Assembly: GCA_020650975.1 (NCBI GenBank) | Contig: JAIPMN010002490.1 | Coordinates: forward strand, 1 to 21,994 | Reading direction: 5' to 3' | Length of the DNA: 21,994 nucleotides | From: Apostichopus californicus | Lineage: Eukaryota > Echinodermata > Holothuroidea > Aspidochirotida > Stichopodidae | Part shown: in pieces, positions 12,032-20,555 of the stretch | How positions within the stretch are numbered: position 1 is the first letter of the stretch | How the letters are laid out: the number at the start of each line of letters is the position of its first letter | Translations under genes and position numbers: made by a program | Notes under the pieces: generated by a model | Databases searched by the model: none | What the model was told of the DNA's origin: nothing | Seen by the model: only the letters and a program-made list of their open reading frames with translations

Positions 12032-12670
12032 GACCCTGATTGTATGTCTAGAGGTTCGAAACTGGTAAGAATAGTCGTCATTCCACTGTAGGCATTTTGT
12101 CAACTGAATCGAGCAATGTTACTTGGTGACATATTTTGCCTTACTCTATAGATCTATCAACGAGTATATCATCTATCTTGATTCTATCCGACTCATCTAG
12201 AATCATTAGCACGAATCTCGAAAGAGATGGAAAATACTCAACTTGAGCGTAAATTCAATTGTTTATTAATGAAATAAAGTCATATCTTAATTTAATAATT
12301 GAAAAAATCTTACGCCCTGATCAAACAGTCAGAATTGTATTATCGATATGTTACAAAAACAAGATTGTAAGTTTTGGAGTAAGAACGACTTAGGAAAAAG
12401 GAAATCAAGAAGAAAGAAAGAAAGTGTTAGAGAAAACGAAGTGATGCACGAAATGTTGTGTTTTGGATAAAAAATAATAGTAAAAAGTAATAATATAGTA
12501 AAAAAAATAAAGGTAATAATCAGATGACTCAAAAGACGTCCTGCAAGGGATTTGCTTCTATAAGGAACTTTATCAAGCTTGTAAAAAATCATTGCTTTTG
12601 TGCTGAAAGATTTAGTAACGATTTTAGTTAAATGCCGAATTTTGGATTTTGCGTAATCCTGTAACTGTTT
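12032..12670. other. No recognisable gene
   Basis: A 114-codon open stretch on the - strand (12329-12673) encodes a Phe/Ile/Leu/Ser-rich peptide that follows the local T-richness. I see no domain in it. Confidence 0.5.
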
Positions 12671-12832
12671 CATATAGATTTATTCTTCTACAGCAGCCAA
12701 CTTTTTTGCTTCGTTTTTAAATGTTGCCAAGGTTATAAACTTATGTTGCTTTTTCATATAGATTTATTCTTCTACAGCAGCCAACTTTTTGCTTCGTTTT
12801 TAAATGTTGCCAAGGTTATAAACTTATGTTGC
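12671..12832. repeat. 84-bp tandem duplication
   Basis: CATATAGATTTATTC starts at 12671 and again at 12755, and the units end in ATGTTGC. The copies are almost identical; the main change is a T6/T5 run. High identity points to a recent event. Each unit contains TTCTTCTACAGCAG, which looks like a 3' splice site with a tandem NAGNAG acceptor, but no convincing exon follows. Confidence 0.95.
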
Positions 12833-13433
12833 ATTTTCGGTACATAGAAGGTCGGGATACCTAAGTTGAAAGATATTGTTTCCGTTACAATTGAATAACT
12901 AACGTAAAAGCACAACTGAAGATGGCCTCCTTTGGTAAACTTTTCCATTTTGTTTATGGGAAAAAAGTAACATTGATGGAGATTGATACCACACTTAAGA
13001 TGGCGTCGTGTTCAATTTACAAAATGAGTTGTTACAACAAAACAAACTGCAAGCGGCTTTGATAGATCACAAAAGAAGACAGGTAGGCTGCTTGGAAGTA
13101 AACAAATCTAACCTATCTTCTCTCAGGGTTGAAAAGCAATCTCGTGAACGTGGGATTTAAAACCAAATCAATGTCAGACACGGGCTCCTAAACCATTTGT
13201 TTATTTAAAATATGCTTTATGTACTGATGAAGAAGATTGGTTTGAAATGAATAGCCAGTTCTTAGAAGCTCTCATGGAGAGAGATATAGCATGAATTGTG
13301 ACATTTGTAAGTATAAGAGGGAGATTTCGTTGCAATTTTATGACTATGTTCTTAATAAGGCTTGTCTGCATCTACGTCTGAAGTAGAACAAGTTTGGCAA
13401 ACTTGAATATAATAAATGTCTTTGAAACTCCCA
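12833..13433. other. No recognisable gene
   Basis: No supported exon. A strong donor-like GTAAGTAT lies at about 13305, but the sequence before it does not read as GPCR TM1-TM3. Confidence 0.5.
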
Positions 13434-14010
13434 TACATTAGTATTGTAGTATCTTATATACATATATTCTTAACGAAGATGGGAATTTCGGCGTGCAATA
13501 CCGCCTTTAAACGTGGTAAAAACCCCACGAAGAAAGAATTGGCTGAATTGATGCAAATTATCATAACTAGCAATAATAATATTTTACAACAAACACTACC
13601 TCCAGATTTATGGCACCGCAATGCGAACTCAAATGGCTTCTTTTTTTTGCCAACAGAGGACGCATTTGCTCCTCTGAAGTCGATTTTGATCTTCGCACCA
13701 AAGGAATGTCACAATATCTTCTCAACAGACAGTAATTTCGTGGTTCTATCGAAAATGCCATGAAAAAGGCCAAATGCAAACCCCGCACTGAAACATTGAC
13801 GTACAAAACTCGTCAAACCAGTTCCAAATGGGTACCATTGGTTACTGACTTCCATCCTGGTATCCCACCACTATCGTAAATATCATGTAGAAGAATGTTC
13901 ACATATTTCCAAGCACCAAACGTCAGAAATCAGCCACCTGCCATATCATTTAAGAGACCTACAAAACTACGGGTCATTTTAGTTCGGCATCTTGTCAGGA
14001 TGACATCTCA
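13434..14010 (+). pseudogene. Penelope-like element reverse transcriptase fragment, broken
   Basis: Three consecutive blocks resemble the reverse transcriptase of Penelope-like retroelements, each in a different frame. Block 1 (about 13476-13580) reads GISACNTAFKRG and then ELAELMQIIITSNN, the stretch just before the RT core. Block 2 (13582-13644) reads HYLQIYGTAM and TQMA, matching the family's HYLQ..GTAMGT.MAP signature. Block 3 (13652-14010) reads RICSSEVDFDLRT, WVPLVTDFHPGIPPL and FKRPTKLRVILVR, the conserved sequence after the RT domain. The catalytic YxDD part and thumb are missing between blocks 2 and 3, at a T8 run. Block 3 carries stops at 13733 and 13877. The GIY-YIG nuclease expected further on is not recognisable. 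This is a dead copy with an internal deletion, two frame changes and two stops. The family is called from remembered motifs. Confidence 0.75.
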
Positions 14011-14512
14011 TCAGAGGCAACAACCAAAACAGAAAATACATGTGGAGAATATATATATAATCGTTAGTATTACATAGTTAAAACTTGAACGTGGATAATG
14101 GCATTTGCCATTCACTGAGTACCTCACTCTAGAATTCATTGCGTGAAACTTGATTTAAAATTAATAGGCATTTGTCCTACATTTCGGCACTAAATGAACC
14201 ATCAGTGCTTAGCTATTTCTGTATTCACTTGAGAATTTCATTAAGAAACATTCACGAAACAAGGTAATCGTCGACGTTATAAGAAACTTGACTCCGTAGA
14301 AGAGGGAATGCGAACCATCGTGAGAAATGAATCTACCTACTTATCAATATAGGCTCTAAATTAACCTCTCTCAATTTATTGGCCTTTGACGTCATGGGGT
14401 GGCAATAACACCTTTAGATTACAACTGCCATTTTCATTACTCGAAAGTTTTACTTACATACCAAAGCATATTCATATCTGTGCATTTAAATAAGAGTAGA
14501 TGAACACAAGGG
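14011..14512. other. No recognisable gene; probable intron
   Basis: Lies just upstream of the first recognised receptor exon, so it is probably intron. A perfect TGACGTCA octamer (CRE-type) occurs at 14387-14394. No TM1-TM3 exon was found here. Confidence 0.5.
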
Positions 14513-14645
14513 CTTTTGATTTACAATATATACATATTTATATATATTTCTTTTTTTGGTAGGTGGCGGTTCAAGCTTTTTTTGATTTACAATATATACA
14601 TATATATATATTTCTTTTTTTTTTGGTAGGTTGCGGTTCAAGCTT
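14513..14645 (+). repeat. ~67-bp tandem duplication spanning the splice acceptor
   Basis: TTTTGATTTACAATATATAC occurs at about 14514 and again at 14580. Each copy runs through an AT-rich stretch, a T-rich tract and TTGGTAG into GTKGCGGTTCAAGCTT. Each copy thus carries a 3' splice site plus the first ~16 bases of the receptor exon. The acceptor AGs are at 14561-14562 and 14628-14629. Only the second continues into the correct reading frame. The copies differ in the T-run lengths and at a few bases. Confidence 0.9.
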
Positions 14646-14765
14646 CATGTGCAACACTTGTAGCAATGACCTTAGATCGGTACAAGGTTATTCTTCGGCC
14701 GATGGAATCCCTTACTTCACGAACAGTGACCAGAACAACCATGACAAACTTAACTATATGGATAG
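14630..14765 (+). CDS. Kisspeptin-receptor-like GPCR, exon with TM3 end to TM4
   Basis: An internal exon of a class A GPCR: 136 bp, starting in phase 0 after TTGGTAG and ending one base into a codon before GTAAG. It encodes 45 residues starting VAVQASCATLVAMTLDRY. These are the second half of TM3, the DRY motif (residues 16-18 of this partial protein) that couples activation to G protein, ICL2 with the usual Pro (DRYKVILRP), and TM4 up to TIWI. As I remember it, human KISS1R reads VSVQATCATLTAMS before its DRW, and its TM4 holds LSIWVG, so the match is close. Galanin and allatostatin-A receptors are the main alternatives. The TM3 Cys of the conserved disulfide would be in the preceding exon, which I did not find. 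The upstream acceptor at 14562 would add 67 bp and shift the frame. Confidence 0.9.
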
Positions 14766-16410
14766 GTAAGTTTGATTTCACGAGCTCTGCAATAGTCAGT
14801 ACTAACATCATCACTTATCCTGAACTACAAATATTTCACATAATGTGTGAAATAAGTCTGTACAATTAAAGGATCATATTACGACAGGTTTGATATGCTA
14901 TTGTAGATCATGGACACACATTTCGATCAGTCAAAATGCATTTCCAAACCATCTTTAACGTTTGCAAAAATGAACCTTACATCCAAGGTTAATCAATTAC
15001 GGGTAGCTGGACATAAGGCTAACACACAAACCATTATGTAAGTTCCTCAGATGCAACACACACAAACTACATTCAAATATATAGAGAATATATAAAACAA
15101 TGGTTTGACATTGCTGAGTGCACTTATAAGCCGAAACCATCATCAAATTAGCCTAAAAGGACCAAACAGGCATTTATCTTGAAACCCGGAATAAGTATAT
15201 AGAAACATGACTGGCACTCATTTGTCTTACTTTTAGTCTTTTAAAATGACACACCGTGTAAGGAGTAAAAATATGTCAAAAACGTCATCCTTAAAGGAGC
15301 CAAAATGTACAAGTAATCGGTCATATTTCAAAATCAGAGCAGATAGTTTTGACCTGTTGAAATATAGAGATGAAGTGCACCACTTTTACAGCACAGCAGC
15401 ACAGAATTGTAACTTGGAGGCTGCTATACAAATTAACATTATCTGCCGGTAATACTACATTTAACAGCTGCATGTGATCAACTAGACGATGTAGGTAAGT
15501 TGACATTGCTTGAATTGAGGGAAGGGGCGGTAGATATCGCATCACCCCACCCAATCCCCCCCCCCCACCAAAAAAAGAAGGAAAAAAGGCAATCGTCAAT
15601 ATGGCCACATTATGCTTTTTGTGCCATAAATTGCAGTATCCCCCATAAGTGCAATTTCTAATTACGGTTTCATTCTAATTTCTCAACACAGGCTCATGCA
15701 TTAAATAACAATTTGAAGTCCTTTGATTGTTGTTATAAAAACTGAAAAAGTTCTTATTATTAGGAAAAATGGGTACTTGATTTTTATAATGGGCACTTTT
15801 GAGGGTTTCCACAACACTGGGTCCCCATCTTTAATAAAGTTCAAACAAGATCAGATATATTCTAACTAAAAGACCAACTCTCAATTATTTAGTAAACGTA
15901 TCCTATTCGAGATTTTACGGATGGACGTATATGAATTCAGAAATCCAGATTGCTGCTACCGCGTGATTCCAGCTGATCGCTCTGATTCCAGCAAAACAGG
16001 CCAGGTTATGGAGGCTTAGTGCTTAATAATAAGAACATTCCCTTTGGCAATGCATCTGATGCTAGTTATCATCAATTTATATCTTCTGAAACTCGTGTGT
16101 TTGGCGGTTGTCAGTAACATATCTCGTATAATTAATGTAATATTTTGTTTTCTATATATGCACAGGCTTGGTAAGTTTGCGGTAAGTTTCGCAGGATAAA
16201 CACTCACGCGCGCAAAAGTCCCCACGAATCTTAAGATGATATAACGCCAAGCCAAAGGAATCACTGGAAATATATTGTTAAAATAGTTTACACATACACC
16301 TTTTAACGGATTCGACATATCAACATAATGTTTTCAAGATATCATAATAAGAAAATAAAAAAAGTCGATCTCAATTATTATTTTAGTTTTCTCTCTTTTT
16401 ATTTTCACAG
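14766..16410 (+). other. Receptor intron (GT-AG, 1645 bp)
   Basis: The donor is GTAAG at 14766 and the acceptor is TTTTCACAG ending at 16410, with a T-rich tract before it. It splits a codon (phase 1): the G at 14765 joins TT at 16411-16412 to make Val in TM4. Inside it I see only chance open stretches, a C11 run at 15556-15566 followed by A-rich sequence, and AT-rich filler. Confidence 0.9.
15556..15566. repeat. C11 homopolymer
   Basis: Eleven C inside a CCCCACCCAAT to CCACC context, within the receptor intron and next to A-rich sequence. Confidence 0.95.
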
Positions 16411-17234
16411 TTTCGCTCCTCGTTCATCTTCCGAGCTTAGTGTTTTTTAAAGTCAACGAAATGGCAATAACGTGCGACATAACTAGCTACATTCGTTACT
16501 GTGGCGTTGAAGATTTAGAGAACACTTATTTTGTCTCTTACGAGATAATCGCTAAGTTTGTTATGTATATCATCCCTTTCATTATAATGTCTTATTGTTA
16601 TCTGAGGATCGTGCGGTCAATTTGGAACAAATATCAATTAGCATCTCTGCACAACGCATATAACGACACCCGTAGACGCCAGAAGGTTAAAGTCACCCAA
16701 ATGACAGTCCTGGTGGTACTGCTCTTCGGAATATGTTGGGGACCTCTTCATGTCATACATTTAGTAGGATATCTAAGTGGAAGCGACAAACATAAATTCA
16801 ATCGACCTTTTCACACATTTTTCCTTTGTTTAGCTTATTCCAATGCGGCTCTTAATCCCTTCGTATATGCTCTGACTGGAAGGTATTACAGGGAGATACT
16901 ACACGAAGCATGTCATTCTAATCGCCTTTCAAAGAAGAGAAATTCGGCAATGCCACCAACTAGTACAACAAGAGCAGGTGTTCGGAGGCAATCTGTCGAA
17001 TTGCCATTTGATCCCAAATTGTTAGGCGTTAGGAGGTCGTCTAATGACTTAACCAGTCGAAAGATGTCCGATGGTCGACGAGATCAGCTAACTTCTCCAC
17101 TTTCTCCGACCGGTCGGCCAAACGTACACGAAGGATCACCTCTTCGAATATCAACAGAGGTCGATCAGGACATTATCAATCACAGAGCTGAGATTCTTCG
17201 ACGTAAATATTCATTGGACGATGACTTTGTTTGA
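16411..17234 (+). CDS. Kisspeptin-receptor-like GPCR, last exon with TM4 end to C-terminus
   Basis: The terminal coding exon, 824 bp, ending in TGA at 17232-17234. With the preceding exon it gives 319 residues, numbered from the first Val of that exon. It completes TM4 (to about residue 58). ECL2 has Cys67 and Cys76, one of them likely paired with the TM3 Cys. TM5 (about 91-115) contains IIPF. ICL3 is basic (DTRRRQKVKV). TM6 (about 143-167) carries CWGP at 154-157. TM7 (about 179-201) carries AYSNAALNPFVY with the NPxxY motif at 194-198. Cys213 is a possible palmitoylation site after helix 8. The ~105-residue tail is Ser/Thr-rich with basic kinase-type sites RRQS, RRSS and RRKYS. CWGP plus YSNxALNP is the kisspeptin-receptor pattern as I know it; galanin and allatostatin-A receptors usually differ there. 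It is a plasma-membrane neuropeptide receptor by family. The frame is intact, with no sign of decay. The ligand is inferred. Confidence 0.93.
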
Positions 17235-17753
17235 GAGTATTCCTTACGAGAATTCATAAACAAACATATCTATATGTATGTATGAGTTTGCTTGCAAAAG
17301 TCGGAGACGCAATCAAAGATATTCTAGAGCTTTTTTGTTTAAATTGGTTTCTCCCTAGTCACAAAATTATTGTTACGTTAGTAAATATGAGACCAGGCCA
17401 CTTCTTGGAGGATGATGAACGAAGTCAGCTGAAATACCAGAGACATATAGTTCTTGGCATGATGTCGACGAACGACCTTCTTTCATTAGGCAGTGCACTT
17501 AAGATAACATATTGGCCCTTTATGTTAAAGATATGGCATGAGATTCCCTTTCTTTTCCCACTTATCTTTTAAAAAAGTAAGACTTTAAACATAAGTATAC
17601 AAATAATATTATAATGTCAAAATTGGCTCTTGCACTTAATGGATTATTTCATTACATTTATTCCCTTCCACATAATTCGTGACTGTTTAAGAATAATTGA
17701 TCTCGTTGATTAAACAAACTTCTGTTTGTTTAACAAACAAACATGTTGATCTC
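17235..17753 (+). other. Probable 3' UTR and downstream flank
   Basis: Follows the receptor stop. An open stretch at 17231-17572 overlaps the stop region and resembles nothing, so it is read as chance. No AATAAA is found close by; the nearest variant is ATTAAA at 17709-17714, inside the hairpin described separately. The transcript end is therefore unknown. Confidence 0.5.
17710..17733. repeat. Perfect 10-bp inverted repeat (hairpin)
   Basis: TTAAACAAAC, a 4-nt TTCT spacer, and GTTTGTTTAA. It lies about 475 bp after the receptor stop, overlaps a possible ATTAAA poly(A) signal, and directly precedes the tandem array. Confidence 0.85.
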
Positions 17754-18600
17754 CTTGTAGTTCTCCACATTTCAAACAGTGGCATGACAAACAGAACAAA
17801 ACAATCATACAAACAAACATGTGTGAATTGCAAACGAACAAACATGTGGATCTCCTTGTAGTTCTCTATATTTCAGTCTGTTGCATGACTAACCGAACAA
17901 AACAATCATACAAACAAACAAACGATCATGTGTGAATTGCAAACAAACATGTGTGACTTGCAAACAAACAGACATGTCGAACTTGTAACTTGTAGTTCTC
18001 TGCATTTCAAACTGTTGCATGAAAAACAGGAGAAAAACAGGAAAAACAAGAGAGAGAAAAACAGGAGATGAAAAACTGGGAGTGTTAGCTCAGTAGTTGA
18101 CGCCGGTGCCTTTCAATCATAAGGTCCACGGTTCGAGTCACTCCCAGATTAATGTATGTCGTCCAGTTACAGAGTTGTTGACAATTGACAATTCATAATC
18201 ATGGACGTTAAATATGAATGTAAGAGACTGACTTCGGTCAGCTTGCAGCTTTGATAAGCCAATGAGGCTTCTTCGCGAGTTCCTGCTTGCATGAGGATCT
18301 AAAATACGCACCTACAAGATCAACTTGATTTAAAAGTGAGACAAGATTTATTTCTTCAGGAGGATCTAATATACATACATACAAAACAGAACAGAACAGA
18401 ATAGGACAAATAAACAACGATTTGTGACTTGTTACTTGAAATTTTCTACATTTCAAAACTGTGGCATGACTCACAGAACCTGACAGGAAAGAAGAGAACA
18501 GAACAAATTATAATCAAAGCAGCAAAACATCATTGTTGACTTGTAGTTCTCTAGCTAGTCCCTACCTGAAAACCATTCAAACTGTTGCATGATCAATACT
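17754..18600. repeat. ~100-130-bp tandem array, five diverged units
   Basis: Units share CTTGTAGTTCTC, then ATTTCAAACTGTTGCATGA, then AACAGAACAAAACAATCATAC and AAACAAACATGTGTG. They start near 17754, 17855, 17989, 18436 and 18540. The spacing between the third and fourth is about 330 bp longer because a SINE sits inside the third unit; array sequence resumes near 18380. The last two units are the most diverged. Confidence 0.85.
18076..18300 (+). mobile_element. tRNA-derived SINE inside the tandem array
   Basis: The head resembles a tRNA: CTGGGAGTG (18076-18084) pairs perfectly over 9 bp with CACTCCCAG (18139-18147), TAGCTCAGTAG is a good A box, and GGTTCGAGTC (18130-18139) is a good B box. 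GCCTT and AAGGT frame an anticodon-like loop of 8 nt. The T-stem is missing: about five bases are lacking between the B box and acceptor strand, so this is not a working tRNA. The body continues to at least TTCCTGCTTGC near 18290. The 3' end and target-site duplication are unclear. Both internal Pol III promoter boxes are kept, so transcription is possible. Confidence 0.7.
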
Positions 18601-20496
18601 TAATATGTGTTATAAATTATTGTGATTAACATATGGAATGTTGTGAATTGTTTAGTGTATGCCATTTTAATGACAAATCTACGGCCGTTATAGGATGCAC
18701 ATATTTGCACAACTCTGTTCACCATTACCATACCCTGCTCACCGTTACCCTTACTCCTTACTTGTTCATCCTTTCGATCCTATGTCAATAAGGGTATTGC
18801 GTAGTCGAGGTTAGAAAACATGCTCGTTGATATCACGAATATATTGAGAAATATAACGACAAAAGGTCTCAATATGTGTTCCTTTACGGAGAGTTATCGA
18901 TATTTACTTATTCCGGTTACCTTTCCCAATCTACCCATGACACTATCAATCTTTCTTCATATCAATAATTTTTGGGGCCGATAAATCAAATCAGTAAAGT
19001 GAAAACCTACCCCGAAGTCATTATATGAAAACTGCAACAAACAACAGATATTTGCGTAGAGGTTAAAAATAGACAGTCTAGTTAATGTCACCGGTGAAAT
19101 ATTTGCTCTCTTGACACAGTCGAAACAGAAATTTTTTTTGAATAATTCAAGAGACCAAAAAACAAACAGAAATCAATTGATGAAATGGAATTTGACTTGT
19201 TATTTGTAACTTGTTAAATATGAAGCTTAAATCCTATCTCTAACTTCAGTTTATAACATAATTAAATACATGATATGTATTTAACACTGGACTGAATCAC
19301 ATCTAAAAATGGGCATTCGAAAAATCATGATCGTTTAAGTATAGTTGTAGGTTATCCTTATTCATGAAAATCAGATTTTAATATCCAATATACACGTTCG
19401 ATACAGTTAAACATATAACCTGTAGTAACACTGCTCCGACCACCAACCACATATTGAATTTAAGTAATCAAGCTCAGTATAAAGTCAAATATCAAGATTT
19501 TTATGAAACCTAAGTAAGCTTTTTAAATGTTTTATAACTTAATTACCGGAATGACTTTACGCCTTTGTCACTTGGATATATTTAAGTGAGGATGTCACCC
19601 TAAAATAGTTAGTTTATAAGTAGACCGAAAAAGCAAGCCGCCCCTTTCGTTCGTGTCTCCGGTACCTTCTCTATATTTGCGGTAACAATTATGATGCAAT
19701 TATATCTTCGAGGTAGTTGAATGTCTTACGAGAGGAGAGCACATCGAAGGGATGATTACGTCTGAGTACTTTGTTAAAATGCAATTTATTCGCTGATATT
19801 TGCAACCCTGGCGTACGTTACAATATATGGACTTAGATATTTAAAATCTTATAGGTGATTATTTTTTATAACATTGCTGTTAAATCATATAATTGTCATT
19901 TTGAAATTAGGCAAATACTGAATACCGATGATAATACAGTTTATTCGCTTCATTGAATAATAACGAAGACAAAAACCTTGTGAACATTTTCATTTTGCTC
20001 GCTGCTTTGATGGTTAATATAAATATGCGGAACCTTTTAAAGTTGAATTAATCATTGGTTAATTGCTATACTTAATATTGGATTGATGAAAAGAATCTAG
20101 TAGCTTGGCATTTTTTACCAATTACAAAGAACACATGTTAGGTTTCGGGAAATATCAGAGACTTCAATTATTTAAACACATTTCCTGGTGACAAACAATG
20201 TTTAAGTTATATTACTGGTAAGAAAGATTTCATCACTGATAGGGGACAACCCCATCTCAATATCTTGCTCCTAACTCGAGATGTGGAAGATTGACTTTAA
20301 CTTGTTTTGACTAGCTTAACCTTTAACTTCTCCAGGGAGTTATATCACAGTGGGAAGTCTGCAAAGTGATCTGAGCAAAGTTCTTAAAGAGCTTAACTTA
20401 CGGCCATTTCTAATCTTCTTGTTGAGATTTATTCTGGGAACCTTTTACATTTAGAATGTTGTCTTACCTGGCATAGTTCTGTGTACTTAGAATTTC
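18601..20496. other. No recognisable gene
   Basis: AT-rich sequence without an exon, RNA gene or named repeat that I can support. Confidence 0.55.
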
Positions 20497-20555
20497 TGTG
20501 TAGAAGTAAGTTGGCCTGACGTTTCGATCCTAGCAGGATCTTCTTCAAAGGCTAA
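20497..20555 (-). repeat. Hammerhead-like short repeat, copy 2
   Basis: The same element as at 6519-6577, in the same orientation and about 14 kb away. On the - strand it reads AGCCT, TTGAAGA, the same 6-bp hairpin (GATCCT, GCT, AGGATC), then GAAAC, GTC, AGGCC. Here the 4-bp stem I is complete (GCCT pairs with AGGC), and the CUGANGA box differs only at its first base (C to U). The extra A before stem II is again present. The 4-nt ACGT within GAAACGTC is self-complementary, so two copies could share stem III as a dimer. Flanks beyond the 59 bp differ from copy 1 apart from weak similarity on the left. Activity is unproven, and loss of the invariant C would be expected to disable cleavage. Confidence 0.5.

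Noticed and set aside
12329-12673. 114-codon open stretch on the - strand, hydrophobic
   Set aside because: Phe/Ile/Leu/Ser content follows T-rich DNA. No domain or splice context supports it.
13290-13310. Strong donor-like GTAAGTAT at about 13305
   Set aside because: The preceding codons do not read as TM2-TM3 of a GPCR in any frame, so I do not call an exon.
14563-14769. Open frame from the upstream duplicated acceptor
   Set aside because: It opens with VAVQA but then leaves the receptor frame. I treat it as a possible mis-splice product, not as the true exon.
16016-16318. 100-codon open stretch on the - strand within the receptor intron
   Set aside because: No family resemblance; it sits inside a clear GT-AG intron on the other strand.
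17231-17572. 113-codon open stretch after the receptor stop
   Set aside because: It begins inside the last receptor codon region, lies in the probable 3' UTR, and has no recognisable domain.
18078-18145. A functional tRNA gene
   Set aside because: The T-stem is absent, the anticodon-like loop has 8 nt, and a SINE body follows.
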